Shown here in pieces: positions 23,726-32,993 of a DNA stretch of 40,479 nt. The notes beneath the pieces are model-generated. The model ran no database searches. It was given only the letters and a program-made list of their open reading frames with translations, and was not told where the DNA came from. The position numbers were made by a program, and so were the translations under genes. The DNA is from Candidatus Avoscillospira avicola (GTDB taxonomy: Bacteria; Bacillota; Clostridia; Oscillospirales; Oscillospiraceae), in NCBI GenBank assembly GCA_018712245.1, contig DVHE01000079.1, forward strand, positions 1-40,479, given 5' to 3'. Numbering within the stretch: the first letter of the stretch is position 1; each line of letters starts with the position of its first letter.

Positions 23726-25327
23726 ATGGAACAGACCAACGCCCGCCTCTTTTTCGGCGGAACCATTGAAACGCTGGAAGCACCAAGCGCCCCGCCGCCG
23801 GAGGCGCTGCTGGTACGCCAGGGACGCATCGAAGCCCTGGGCAGCAGGGCGGCGCTGACCGCCCTGTGCCCGGAGGCGACGGCGGTGGACCTGGAGGGTG
23901 CGGCGCTGCTGCCCGCCTTCCTGGACGCCCACAGCCACTTCACCCAGGTGGCCTACGCCCAGCTCCAGCTCTCCCTCCAGGACGTCGCCTCGGACGAGGC
24001 GCTGGTGGAGGCCGTTCAGGCCTGGCCGGCCCAGCCGGGCCAGTGGATTCAGGCCCGGGACTTTGACCACAACCGCTTCCCCGGCGCCAAAAATCCCAGT
24101 CTTGCCGTCCTGGACCGCGCCGCGCCTCACAACCCCCTGGTGATCCAGCACCAGTCGGGCCACATGGGCCTCTTGAACACCGCGGCCCTCCAGGCCCTGG
24201 GCATCACGCCCCAGACCCCCAGCCCCGCCGGGGGCAGGATTGAAGTGGTGGACGGACGCCTCACCGGCTATCTGGAGGAAAACGCCTTCATGGACGCCCT
24301 GAAAAAGCTGCCGCCGCCGGACCAAAGCGCCCTCTTTGCCGCCTTTGAAGCTGCCCAGCAGTGCTATGCCGCCCGGGGCATCACCACTGTGCAGGACGGC
24401 ATGGTGGTGGAAGATATGTTCCCCCTCTACGAAGCCCTGCTGGCACGCGGCCTCCTGCGGCTGGACCTGACGGCCTATGTGAGCCCCGACTGCCTGGAGG
24501 CCTTCCGCCGCCGCTTCCCCGCCCAGGCCGAAGGGTACCGGGGCCACCTGCGGCTGGGCGGCCTGAAAATCTTCCTGGACGGTTCGCCCCAGGGGCGCAC
24601 CGCCTGGGTGCGGGAGCCCTACCTCGGCGGCGGACAGGGCTATGGCACCATGTCCGACGCGGCCGTGACCCAGGCCATGGAGCTGGCGGGCCGGGAGGGC
24701 CTGCAGCTGCTGGCCCACTGCAACGGCGACCAGGCCGTGGCCCAGTTCCTCCGGTGCCTCGCGGCGGCGGAACAGAAATACCCCCAGCTCAAGACACTGC
24801 GGCCCGTCATCGTCCACGGCCAGCTGATGGGCCGCGACCAGCTGGCCCAAGCCCGGGACCTGGGGGCGATGGTCTCCTTCTTCGTTGCCCACGTCTACCA
24901 CTGGGGCGACGTCCACCTGCGAAACCTCGGTCCGGCGCGGGCCGCCGCCATCAGCCCGGCAGCCTCGGCTCTGGCGGCGGGGCTGCCCTTCACCTTCCAC
25001 CAGGACGCCCCGGTGATCCAGCCGGATATGTTCGAGACGCTCTGGTGTGCCACCTGCCGGGAAACCCGCGACGGCGTGATCCTGGGCCCGGAGGAACGGA
25101 TTTCTCCCCGGGCGGCCCTGGAGGCTGTGACGCGCCAAGCCGCCTGGCAGTACGGCGAAGAGGCCCGAAAGGGCACGCTGGCCCCCGGCAAGCAGGCCGA
25201 CCTGCTGGTGGCGGACCGCGACCCCCTGGCGGTCTCCCCCGAGGCGCTGCGCGGCTGCCGGGTGCTGGCCACATACCAAGCAGGCCACTGCGTCTACCGC
25301 CATCCCGACGCCCCGGCGGACCTCTGA
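23726..25327 (+). CDS. Amidohydrolase, YtcJ-like
   Basis: A 533-residue metal-dependent hydrolase of the amidohydrolase superfamily (Amidohydro_3). The first metal motif is His69-x-His71 in LDAHSHF. A Lys in GGLKIFLDGSPQG, a His in LLAHCNGDQAV, a His in VIVHGQLMG and an Asp in FTFHQDAPV complete the usual set. Composite beta-sandwich segments at both ends (GTIETL, LLVRQGRIEALG, and PGKQADLLVADRDPL) are typical. It would cleave a C-N or C-O bond of an unidentified substrate in the cytoplasm. The ATG follows AAGGAGGTTTCAACC. A strong terminator at 25384-25434 ends it. Confidence 0.88.
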   Translation: MEQTNARLFFGGTIETLEAPSAPPPEALLVRQGRIEALGSRAALTALCPEATAVDLEGAALLPAFLDAHSHFTQVAYAQLQLSLQDVASDEALVEAVQAWPAQPGQWIQARDFDHNRFPGAKNPSLAVLDRAAPHNPLVIQHQSGHMGLLNTAALQALGITPQTPSPAGGRIEVVDGRLTGYLEENAFMDALKKLPPPDQSALFAAFEAAQQCYAARGITTVQDGMVVEDMFPLYEALLARGLLRLDLTAYVSPDCLEAFRRRFPAQAEGYRGHLRLGGLKIFLDGSPQGRTAWVREPYLGGGQGYGTMSDAAVTQAMELAGREGLQLLAHCNGDQAVAQFLRCLAAAEQKYPQLKTLRPVIVHGQLMGRDQLAQARDLGAMVSFFVAHVYHWGDVHLRNLGPARAAAISPAASALAAGLPFTFHQDAPVIQPDMFETLWCATCRETRDGVILGPEERISPRAALEAVTRQAAWQYGEEARKGTLAPGKQADLLVADRDPLAVSPEALRGCRVLATYQAGHCVYRHPDAPADL

Positions 25328-25383
25328 GCCTCGGTCGCCTTTCCCGCGTCGAAAGCAGATGACCTTCGGCATATATTATTGAA

Positions 25384-25434
25384 GCAGCGCGGCGGCACCG
25401 GAATAATCCGGCGCCGCCGCGCTGCAGTTTTTTT
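25384..25434 (+). terminator. Strong terminator after the amidohydrolase gene
   Basis: GCAGCGCGGCGGC (25384-25396) pairs with 25413-25425 and CCGG with CCGG inside one A/C mismatch, 17 pairs in all, followed by seven T at 25428-25434. Confidence 0.9.
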
Positions 25435-26368
25435 GCGCAATTTTCCGATTTTCTCCGTAGGGGCGCGCATTGCGCGTCCGCACCGCTTTAGCGGCTTTTT
25501 CTGGAGGGTACGGTGTTTGCCGGAAGTCTATTTGTACCGCCGCATCCCAAAGCCTCTCCTTGACGAGAGGCGTACCCGCGCGCCGACGCGCCGCAGACCT
25601 TCTCCAGAATGCGGCAGACACCCCTCCGGCGCTGCGCGCTGCGGTCGCTGTTTCTGCCACAGGCAGCGCTCCCTTGCGGGCCTCCCCTAAAGCCCTGCGG
25701 GCGTTAGGGGAGGCTTTGGCAACTGCGTTCGGCGAGGCACCCTGGCATCGCAGCCCAACGGACGCACGATGCGCGCCCCTACGTTGGAATCACACCCCGG
25801 TACGCTCGGCGGAGGCGCTCGGGCGGCGCAGGCTGGTATTGCCTCCGGCGGGGAACTTTTCACCGCAGAAAAGTTCCCAAAATGCGCCGGGGGCTGCGGC
25901 CCCCGGACTCCCATAGGGCCCCCGCGGCGTGCATCCCCGGAAGCGGCATCGCGCAGGCAACCGCGGTCCTCCGGGCCGTCCCGCCCCATCCCGCCCGCCC
26001 CTTCCCGGCTTCGCGCGGGACAGTAGAATCGGACAATCGTTACTGCTACAGAAGTGTTCACTAAGGCCGCACCAACTGCCCCGGAACAGAGGGTAGATGC
26101 TGCACACGGCAGTTTTACGCGTAAATATTGCCGTTCACGCCGTAGATAACGCGCATAGCGCGTCCGTGCCGCGTCAGCGGCCTCTCGTGGAGGGTGTGGT
26201 GGTTTGATATGGCCGTTTGTACCGCCGCACCCCCGTCGCCGCCGTAGGGGGACGGGACGGGTACGTTCGGCGTAAGCGTTCCAGCAGCAAGGGTCTGCGG
26301 GCCGATGTGGGCATCGGCCCCTACGGCACCGCACCGTGATACCAGTAGGACATCGGGGCCTGGGCGGC
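25435..26368. repeat. About 0.9 kb of repeat-rich non-coding DNA
   Basis: No reading frame here looks coding. The stretch contains a composite repeat at about 25461-25545 and again at 26149-26230, a CCTCCCCT/AGGGGAGG hairpin (about 25682-25715) like that at 3345, an 11-bp hairpin GGGAACTTTTC (25851-25861 with 25868-25878), an 8-bp hairpin CCGGGGGC (25887-25906) and the REP-like palindrome at 26299-26320. It probably arose by serial insertion of small elements between convergent genes. Confidence 0.65.
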
Positions 26369-27694
26369 TCACCGGCGCACGACCCAGACCAGCTCCACGC
26401 CGTAATAGCGGAAGGCCGCCAAGGCCTGGGCGGTCAGCGCCTCACCGCAGACCGCGATGGGCACCGCCGGCGGGCAGGAGACCTGGACGTCGGCCAGGAC
26501 CCGGCCCAGGGCGTCCTCCACCGCCACCTGCTCCCGGGGGGCAAAGAGGGCCTGCCGGGGCGTCAGCCGGGTCGGGCCGACGGGGCAGGGGGGCGGCGTC
26601 TCACCCAGGGGCGTCCGGGGCGGCAGCGCCGCCAGGGCCTGCTCCAGCCGCTCCAGCGCCGCCTCCCCGAGAGCCGGGGTCAGCATCAGCACCAAATAGT
26701 CCGGGTCGGCAAATTCGCTGAAAATGCCCGCTTCCAGCAAGTATTCCGCCACCGCTTCCCCGGTATAGCCCCGGGCCTTGGGGCAGAGCGTCAGCTTCAG
26801 CGGCTCGTCGCCGGTCAGCTGCCAGCCCGCCGCCTTCAGCCGCGCTTGCAGCGCCGCCGCTCGGGGCAAAAAGGCTGCCAGCTGCCGGGGATAGTCCTCG
26901 GCCAAAAGGTCGTTGCAGGCGTCCAGGGATTCCAGAATGAGATATGACGGGCTGGTGGAGCCAAAGAGCGCCAGGGCGCTCTTTGCCTGGGCCGTTAAAT
27001 CGACGTGGGCGGCGGCAATGTGGAGGTACGCCCCGCCGGTCAGCACCGGCAGCGTCTTGTGGGCCGAGGCGCAGCAGAGGTCCGCCCCCAGGTCCATGGG
27101 GTGGCGGGACTGGGGCAAAAACCGCAGGTACGCCCCGTGGGCGCCGTCCACCAGCAGCAGAATGTCCCGGCGGCGGCAAAGCGCCGCCAGGCCCGCGATA
27201 TCCTGGGTATGGCCCAGGTAGTCGGGGCTGGTGCAGTAGAGGGCGGTGACGTCCGCATCCAGGGCAGCGTCCACGGTTTTCGGGTCCAGGGTACAGCGCA
27301 GGTGGCTCTCCCCTGCCCCAGTAAGCCATTGCAGCTCCACGTCCAGCAGCGCCGCCGCGGTGACGAAGGTTCGGTGGACGTTCCGGGCCGCGGCGATTTT
27401 GGGCCGCCGCCCCCGCTCCATGGCCCACCGGCAGGCCAGATACACCATGGCCCGTACCGCCAGGGATGAGCCCTCGGCGGAATAGAACGTCGGGCAGCCG
27501 TAAAGCTGCCCGGCGTTTTCTTCACTCTCCCGGAGGATTCCGGCGGCCTCATAGAGGCTGTCGGCCCCGGGAATCTCGGTCAGGTCCCAGGGCTCCGGCC
27601 CCAGGACAGGCTGCCCTTTGTGGCCCGGCATATGGAGCCGCAGGGCGTCTCCGGCGGCATAGCGCCGGGCAAAGTCCACCACCGGCGTCTTCAT
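26369..27694 (-). CDS. Orn/Lys/Arg decarboxylase-like PLP enzyme
   Basis: A 441-residue fold-type I PLP enzyme of the Orn/Lys/Arg decarboxylase (SpeA/CadA-like, Bacillus YaaO type) family. The N-terminal HMPGHKG motif is at 21-27, Asp183 and His186 in LLVDGAHGAYL bind the cofactor, and Lys213 in SAHKTLPVLTG would form the Schiff base. It is shorter than classical inducible decarboxylases because it lacks the N-terminal wing domain. The ATG at 27694 overlaps the stop of the SCIFF maturase gene (ATGA), so the two are translationally coupled; the longer upstream start is rejected. The amino-acid substrate is unknown. Any link to SCIFF is inference from the overlap. Confidence 0.85.
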   Translation of the reverse strand: MKTPVVDFARRYAAGDALRLHMPGHKGQPVLGPEPWDLTEIPGADSLYEAAGILRESEENAGQLYGCPTFYSAEGSSLAVRAMVYLACRWAMERGRRPKIAAARNVHRTFVTAAALLDVELQWLTGAGESHLRCTLDPKTVDAALDADVTALYCTSPDYLGHTQDIAGLAALCRRRDILLLVDGAHGAYLRFLPQSRHPMDLGADLCCASAHKTLPVLTGGAYLHIAAAHVDLTAQAKSALALFGSTSPSYLILESLDACNDLLAEDYPRQLAAFLPRAAALQARLKAAGWQLTGDEPLKLTLCPKARGYTGEAVAEYLLEAGIFSEFADPDYLVLMLTPALGEAALERLEQALAALPPRTPLGETPPPCPVGPTRLTPRQALFAPREQVAVEDALGRVLADVQVSCPPAVPIAVCGEALTAQALAAFRYYGVELVWVVRR

Positions 27695-29070
27695 GCGTCG
27701 TGCAGCATCTGGTCCACAGCCAGGAAAATGGCGCACTCCATCCGCTTGCGGAAGAGCTTACAGCCCATCTCGTACACGCCCCGGATGGAGCCGGTGGCGT
27801 GGTAGGCGTTGGCCGCGCAGCCGCCGGCGCAGTAGAGCCGCGCCCAGCAGTCCCGGCACGCATCGTGGGCATAGACGTTGCAGGCGGCAAACTCCGCACG
27901 CTTTTCGGTGTTGGTGACGCCCTGCCAGATGTCGCCCAGGCGGAAGGCCTCCTCGCCGACGAACTGGTGGCAGGGGTAGAGGTCGCCCCAGGGCGTCACG
28001 GCCATGTACTCCGTGCCGGAGCCGCAGCCGGAAATCCGCTTATAAATGCAGGGTCCGCCGGAGAGGTCCAGCATATAGTGGTAGAAAGTAAAGGGCTTGC
28101 CCGCGTCCCGCCGCGCCTTCATCAAAAGCGCCAGCTTTTCATACTGCTCCATGACGATGGGCAGGTCTTCCTCCGTGAGCGCGGCCTCGTCCCCAGGGGC
28201 GGCCACCACCGGCTCCATGCTCAGCTCCGTGAAGCCCAGGTCCAGCATGGTCTCGATGTCCTTTAAAAAGTCGGGGTTGAAGTGGGTGAAGGTGCCGCGC
28301 ATATAGTAGCTCTTGTCCCCCCGGCGGCGGACAAACTCCTGGAACTTGGGCACGATCTTCTCCCAGCTGCCGTTTCCGGCGTAGTCCACCCGGTAGCGGT
28401 CATGGACCTCCTGCCGCCCGTCCAGACTCAGGACCACATTGTCGCACTCGCGGTTGGCGAAGTCGATGACGTCGTCGTCCACCAGGACGCCGTTGGTGGT
28501 CAGGGTGAAGCGGAAGTGCTTGTGGTGGAGGGGCTCCAGCGTCCTGGCGTAGGCCACCAGATCCTTGATCATCTGGAAGTTCATCAGCGGCTCGCCGCCG
28601 AAGAAGTCCACCTCCAGGTTCCTCCGGGTCCCGGAATGCTCGACGAGGAAGTCCAGCGCCCGCTTGCCCACCTCCAGAGACATGATGGCCCGGTCTCCGT
28701 GGTACTTGCCCTGGCTGGCAAAGCAGTACGCGCAGTTTAAGTTGCAGGTGTGGGCCACGTGGAGGCACAGCGCCTTGATGACGCCGCCGCTCTTGGCCTT
28801 GAGGGTACCGGCATCCTTTTCAAAGACGTCCGGGGCGAAGAGTTTTCCCTGGTCCTTCAGGGCCAGCACCTGGTCGTAGCACTCCTCCAGGTCGGCCCGG
28901 GTGACGCCCTTCTGTGCAAATTCCGGCTCCAGCGCCGTGAGGAGGGCGCTGCGCTCCTGCGTCTCAAAGCCGGCGATGATCTGATAGGCAGCCTCGTCCA
29001 CCACGTGGACCGACCCGGAGCAGACGTCCAGGACGATGTTGTAGCCGCCGAATTGGTATTGGTGAATCAT
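27691..29070 (-). CDS. scfB: SCIFF peptide maturase, radical SAM/SPASM thioether synthase
   Basis: A 459-residue radical SAM enzyme that installs thioether crosslinks in the SCIFF peptide encoded just upstream. The N-terminal ~95 residues (MIHQYQFGGYNIVLDVCSGS) form the peptide-recognition part. The SAM cluster motif is Cys109-x3-Cys113-x2-Cys116 (HTCNLNCAYC), then FFGGEP. The C-terminal SPASM region contains many Cys (GPCIYKRISGCGSG, WARLYCAGGC) for auxiliary 4Fe-4S clusters. Length and motifs match the Clostridia family. A terminator hairpin between scfA and this gene probably keeps the enzyme less abundant than its substrate. Confidence 0.93.
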   Translation of the reverse strand: MIHQYQFGGYNIVLDVCSGSVHVVDEAAYQIIAGFETQERSALLTALEPEFAQKGVTRADLEECYDQVLALKDQGKLFAPDVFEKDAGTLKAKSGGVIKALCLHVAHTCNLNCAYCFASQGKYHGDRAIMSLEVGKRALDFLVEHSGTRRNLEVDFFGGEPLMNFQMIKDLVAYARTLEPLHHKHFRFTLTTNGVLVDDDVIDFANRECDNVVLSLDGRQEVHDRYRVDYAGNGSWEKIVPKFQEFVRRRGDKSYYMRGTFTHFNPDFLKDIETMLDLGFTELSMEPVVAAPGDEAALTEEDLPIVMEQYEKLALLMKARRDAGKPFTFYHYMLDLSGGPCIYKRISGCGSGTEYMAVTPWGDLYPCHQFVGEEAFRLGDIWQGVTNTEKRAEFAACNVYAHDACRDCWARLYCAGGCAANAYHATGSIRGVYEMGCKLFRKRMECAIFLAVDQMLHDA

Positions 29071-29141
29071 AAATGGATGCTCCTAATCGGTAATCGGTCC
29101 CGGGGGCCGCCGCAGCTTTCGCCCGGGCGTCGGTGCGCACG

Positions 29142-29173
29142 AAAAAGGGCTGTTGCCAAGGCAACAGCCCTTT
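29142..29173 (-). terminator. Terminator between scfA and scfB
   Basis: A perfect 14-bp stem (AAAGGGCTGTTGCC) with a 2-nt unpaired centre ends on the minus strand in TTTTT (29146-29142). It follows the scfA stop by about 10 nt. As scfB has no clear promoter of its own, it probably allows partial read-through. Confidence 0.8.
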
Positions 29174-29183
29174 ATGACAGCAC

Positions 29184-29336
29184 TTACTTGCTCTCTTTGC
29201 TGTTCTCGCACTGCTGGTTGGCGATGCCGCAGCTGGTCTTGCAGGCGGACTGGCAAGAGGTCTGGCACTCGCCGCAGCCGCCGTTCTTGGCGCTGTCGCA
29301 AAGGTTGCGGGTGTTGAGCGTCTTGATATGTTCCAT
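29184..29336 (-). CDS. scfA: SCIFF precursor peptide
   Basis: A 50-residue ribosomal peptide precursor, six cysteines in forty-five, substrate of the maturase encoded next. The leader MEHIKTLNTRNLC is typical. The core holds Cys21, 24, 28, 32, 36 and 43 (GGCGECQTSCQSACKTSC, then CEN), the positions crosslinked by thioether bonds in this family. An extra Cys13 lies in the leader. The ATG at 29336 follows AGGGAGGTAAAAACC. A near-consensus promoter is at 29380-29408. SCIFF is nearly universal in Clostridia, but its biological role is not established. Confidence 0.92.
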   Translation of the reverse strand: MEHIKTLNTRNLCDSAKNGGCGECQTSCQSACKTSCGIANQQCENSKESK

Positions 29337-29379
29337 GGTTTTTACCTCCCTGTTATGTGGCAATTGCGTAAGTAACTAC

Positions 29380-29408
29380 ATTATACAGCCCACAGGGGCA
29401 AAAAGCAA
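29380..29408 (-). promoter_or_regulatory. Promoter of the SCIFF operon
   Basis: On the minus strand TTGCTT (29408-29403), 17 nt, and a perfect TATAAT (29385-29380). Transcription would start about 35 nt before the scfA ribosome-binding site. Confidence 0.75.
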
Positions 29409-29763
29409 GCACTATCACGCTCCGCCGGCGTCGGCGCCTCTCTCCGCGCACCGCCCACACACGACAATTTCTCCGTTATTTCTCTGTAAAATCCATGTAA
29501 ACTCCACAAATTGCGGTAATATATACGTTTATTATAAGAATTTGTTGGAAATGTTATATAGGTTGCCAATGGAATTTCAGGCGTGTTCTGCTACAATAGA
29601 ATTGACCGTTTTCTCCCCTTCTCCCGCCATGGCCTCAGCCGGATCGCCGCCGGGCAGCCCCATATATTTGGCAATTTATCCCGGTGGATTCCAGCAGTTT
29701 CCGGTAAAAGCGCTGGCATTTTGGAATATATGCAGCATTTTTTCATTTTTTTCACGTTGCCAC
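29409..29763. other. AT-rich divergent intergenic region without a gene
   Basis: I see no credible gene between the SCIFF promoter and the glgB promoter. The 29500-29570 part is strongly AT-rich. It might hold further regulatory sites for either divergent unit, but I could not identify any. Confidence 0.5.
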
Positions 29764-29792
29764 TTGTGCAATGAAGACAAAAATGCTATAAT
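29764..29792 (+). promoter_or_regulatory. Promoter of the glycogen operon
   Basis: TTGTGC (29764-29769), 17 nt, TATAAT (29787-29792), about 45 nt before the glgB ATG. The -10 is perfect, the -35 weak, and the upstream DNA is T-rich, so activation may be needed. Confidence 0.6.
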
Positions 29793-29837
29793 ATGTAACA
29801 ACAATTTTGGCACAAACACAGAATGAGGGAATGCGTC

Positions 29838-31733
29838 ATGGATAAAACACTTGCCACACAACTCAGACAGTTTCAAACCGGCGAAAACCATCGTGCCTAC
29901 ACCATTTTAGGCTGCCACCGTGCCGAACAGGACGGGCAGTCCGGCTTCCTCTTCCGGGTCTGGGCCCCCAATGCCAAATCCGTAAGCGTCGTGGGTGACT
30001 TCAACTTCTGGAATCAGGAAGATCTTCCCATGACGTCGATAGGTTACGGCGTATGGGAGGCCTTTTCCGTTTATGCCCAGGAAGGGCAGGCCTACAAGTA
30101 CGCCGTCACCGCGCAAAACGGCAATACCGTCATGAAAATGGACCCCTACGGCACCCAGTGCTGCGCCCTGCCCGAGACCTCCAGCCGCATCTGCCCCTTG
30201 GAGGGCTATGTCTGGCACGACAGCGCCTACCTCCGCCAGAATGCCCGGGGCAGCAGCCTGCAAAAGCCTGTCAATATCTACGAAGTCCACGCCGGCTCCT
30301 GGAAGCGGCATGAAGATGGCTCGCGCCTCAATTTCGTGGAGCTGGCTCAGGAACTGGCCCCCTACTGCAAGGAGATGGGCTACACCCATATTGAGCTTCT
30401 GCCCATTATGGAGCATCCCTATGAGCCCTCCTGGGGCTACCAGGTGACGGGCTACTACGCCCCCACCCATCGCTACGGCACGCCCCGGCAGATGATGGAA
30501 TTTGTGGACATCTGCCACCAGCACGGCCTGGGCGTCATCCTGGACTGGGTCCCGGCCCACTTCCCCAAGGACCTCTACGGCCTTTATGAATTCGACGGTA
30601 CCTGCTGCTATGAATTGCAGGACCCCATGATGCGCGAACACGCCGAGTGGGGCACCCGGGTCTTTGACTATGGCCGGGGCGAGGTTTCCTCGTTCCTCAT
30701 CTCCAACGTGATCTTCTGGCTGGAAGAATACCACGTGGACGGCATCCGCGTGGACGCCGTGGCCTCAATGCTCTATCTCGACTACAACCGCCGGGAGTAC
30801 CACCCCAACCGCTACGGCGGCAAGGAAAACCTGGAGGCCATCGACTTTTTGCGCAAGCTCAACGCCGCTGCCTTTGAGGCCAACCCCCACGTTTTGATGA
30901 TCGCCGAGGAGTCCACCGCCTTCCCGATGATCACCAAGCCCGGTTTCGACGGCGGACTCGGCTTCCTCTACAAGTGGAACATGGGCTGGATGAACGATAT
31001 GCTCCAGTACATGTCCCTGGACCCCCTGTGGCGCAAGGGCAGTCACAACAACCTGACCTTCACCATGACCTACGCCTACTCGGAGAACTTTATCCTCCCC
31101 ATCTCCCACGACGAGGTGGTCTACGGCAAATGCTCCATGCTGAACAAAATGCCCGGCACCTACGAGGAAAAGTTCGCCAATCTCCGCACGTTCTACGGCT
31201 TTATGGCCGCTCATCCCGGCAAAAAGCTCAGCTTTATGGGCAACGAATTCGCCCAGTTTGACGAGTGGAAGTACGCCTCCGGGCTGGATTGGCAGCTTCT
31301 GGACTACGAGCTCCACCGCAAAATGCACGAATTCGTCCGCACGCTCAACCACTTCTATCTGGACCACCCCTGCTTCTGGCAGAATGACTCCGACTGGACG
31401 GGCTTCCAGTGGCTCCAGGCCGATGACCGGGACAACAGCGTGGTGGCTTTCCGCCGGGTGGATCGCCAGGGTCGGGACGTACTGGTGGTCTGCAACTTCT
31501 GCCCCGTACTGCGGGAGGGCTACAAGATGGGCGTACCCAAGCCTTACTGGTATGAGCCGGTCCTCACCAGCAGCGACCCCCAATTCGGCGGCGACGGTAT
31601 CCTGCCCACGGTGGCCAAGGGCCGCAAGGGCGACTGGGGCGCCTTCCACTATACAGCGGAGTTCACCATTCCGCCTCTGAGCGTCACGTACTATCTCCCG
31701 CGCCGCACCCGCAAAACCCTGAAAAACGGATAA
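29838..31733 (+). CDS. glgB: 1,4-alpha-glucan branching enzyme
   Basis: A 631-residue branching enzyme that transfers alpha-1,4 chains to alpha-1,6 positions in glycogen. An N-terminal CBM48 domain (about 20-115, [18 protein letters not shown]) precedes the GH13 barrel with [10 protein letters not shown], nucleophile Asp306 ([11 protein letters not shown]), the acid/base pair region Glu357-358 (IAEEST) and Asp425 ([10 protein letters not shown]). A C-terminal all-beta domain ends it. The ATG at 29838 follows GAGGGAATGCGTC; the ATG five codons upstream has no ribosome-binding site. It is the first gene of the glycogen operon. Confidence 0.95.
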   Translation: MDKTLATQLRQFQTGENHRAYTILGCHRAEQDGQSGFLFRVWAPNAKSVSVVGDFNFWNQEDLPMTSIGYGVWEAFSVYAQEGQAYKYAVTAQNGNTVMKMDPYGTQCCALPETSSRICPLEGYVWHDSAYLRQNARGSSLQKPVNIYEVHAGSWKRHEDGSRLNFVELAQELAPYCKEMGYTHIELLPIMEHPYEPSWGYQVTGYYAPTHRYGTPRQMMEFVDICHQHGLGVILDWVPAHFPKDLYGLYEFDGTCCYELQDPMMREHAEWGTRVFDYGRGEVSSFLISNVIFWLEEYHVDGIRVDAVASMLYLDYNRREYHPNRYGGKENLEAIDFLRKLNAAAFEANPHVLMIAEESTAFPMITKPGFDGGLGFLYKWNMGWMNDMLQYMSLDPLWRKGSHNNLTFTMTYAYSENFILPISHDEVVYGKCSMLNKMPGTYEEKFANLRTFYGFMAAHPGKKLSFMGNEFAQFDEWKYASGLDWQLLDYELHRKMHEFVRTLNHFYLDHPCFWQNDSDWTGFQWLQADDRDNSVVAFRRVDRQGRDVLVVCNFCPVLREGYKMGVPKPYWYEPVLTSSDPQFGGDGILPTVAKGRKGDWGAFHYTAEFTIPPLSVTYYLPRRTRKTLKNG

Positions 31734-31785
31734 AAACAGGAATGATCCAGCAAAGAAAAGAGTCAGTTTAAGGAGGTACCTGTTT

Positions 31786-32976
31786 ATGTATTTTCAAAAA
31801 AAGCGCTGCGTTGCCATGCTGCTGGCCGGTGGCCAGGGCAGCCGGCTCAAGGTTCTGACGGAGAACACCGCCAAGCCTGCCGTCCCCTTCGGCGGTAAGT
31901 ACCGCATCATCGACTTCCCCCTCTCCAACTGCGTCAACTCCCACATCGACACTGTGGGCATCCTGACCCAGTACCAGCCTCTGGAACTCAATGAGTACAT
32001 CGGCAACGGCCAGCCCTGGGACCTCAACAACTCCCACGGCGGCGTCAGCATCCTGCCGCCCTACGCCCGGAGCAAGGGTTCTACTTGGTACAAGGGCACG
32101 GCCAACGCCATTTATCAGAATATTCGCTTCATTGACCGCTACAACCCCGACCAGGTGCTGATCCTCTCCGGCGACCACATCTACGAGATGGATTACGCCA
32201 AGATGCTCCGCTACCACGAGAAGAGCGAGGCCGACTGCACCATCGCCGTCCGCTCCGTTCCCATGGAAGAGGCCAGCCGCTTCGGCATCATGAACACCAA
32301 CGAAGACGGCTCCATCTTCGAATTCGAGGAGAAGCCCAAGCATCCCAAGAGCAACAAGGCCTCCATGGGCATCTACGTCTTCAAGTGGAGCGTCCTCAAG
32401 GCCTTCCTGGAAGCGGACGAGGAGGATCCCAAGTCCGAAAACGACTTCGGCAAAAACATCATCCCCAACCTGCTCTCCACCGGCCACAAGCTGATGGCCT
32501 ATGAGTTCGAAGGCTACTGGAAAGACGTCGGTACCATCAACAGCCTCTGGGAGGCCAACATGGACCTCCTGGGCGAGACCCCGGCCTTCAACATCTACGG
32601 TTCCGCCGGGCGCAAAATCTACGCCCGGAACTACGCCATGCCCTCCGGCTTCATCGCCAAGGGTTCCGAGATTTCCGACAGCTTCGTCGCTGAGGGCTGC
32701 GAAGTCTACGGCACCGTCCATCACTCCATCATCTCCACCGGCTGCACCATCGGCAAGGGCGCCGAGATCCGCGACAGCGTCATCATGCCCAACGTGGTCA
32801 TCGAAAATGGCGTCAAGATCAGCCACGCCATCGTCGCGGAGGACTGCGTCATCCGCGCCGGCGCCTCGGTGGGCGCCGATCAGGAGGGCACCATCGAAAC
32901 CCTGGAGATCAGCGTCATCGGCAAGGGCAAGACCATCTCTGAGGGCGCCGTCGTCGCCCCGGGCGAGATTCTTTGA
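31786..32976 (+). CDS. glgC: Glucose-1-phosphate adenylyltransferase, catalytic subunit
   Basis: A 396-residue ADP-glucose pyrophosphorylase that makes ADP-glucose for glycogen synthesis. The nucleotide-binding motif [10 protein letters not shown] is at 12-21, followed by Lys30-Pro31 and the [17 protein letters not shown] region. [11 protein letters not shown] is the metal-binding motif, and [10 protein letters not shown] and GYWKDVGTI are sugar-phosphate-binding. A left-handed beta-helix with hexapeptide repeats forms the C-terminus. Its partner GlgD is encoded 17 nt downstream; in Firmicutes the GlgC/GlgD heteromer is the more active form. The ATG follows AAGGAGGTACCTGTTT. Confidence 0.95.
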   Translation: MYFQKKRCVAMLLAGGQGSRLKVLTENTAKPAVPFGGKYRIIDFPLSNCVNSHIDTVGILTQYQPLELNEYIGNGQPWDLNNSHGGVSILPPYARSKGSTWYKGTANAIYQNIRFIDRYNPDQVLILSGDHIYEMDYAKMLRYHEKSEADCTIAVRSVPMEEASRFGIMNTNEDGSIFEFEEKPKHPKSNKASMGIYVFKWSVLKAFLEADEEDPKSENDFGKNIIPNLLSTGHKLMAYEFEGYWKDVGTINSLWEANMDLLGETPAFNIYGSAGRKIYARNYAMPSGFIAKGSEISDSFVAEGCEVYGTVHHSIISTGCTIGKGAEIRDSVIMPNVVIENGVKISHAIVAEDCVIRAGASVGADQEGTIETLEISVIGKGKTISEGAVVAPGEIL

Positions 32977-32993
32977 GAAAGGATGTGGCAGTA

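Noticed and set aside
28750-29826. Plus-strand frame spanning the SCIFF genes and the intergenic region
   Set aside because: It runs antisense to scfA and scfB and through their promoter, with no recognisable protein features.
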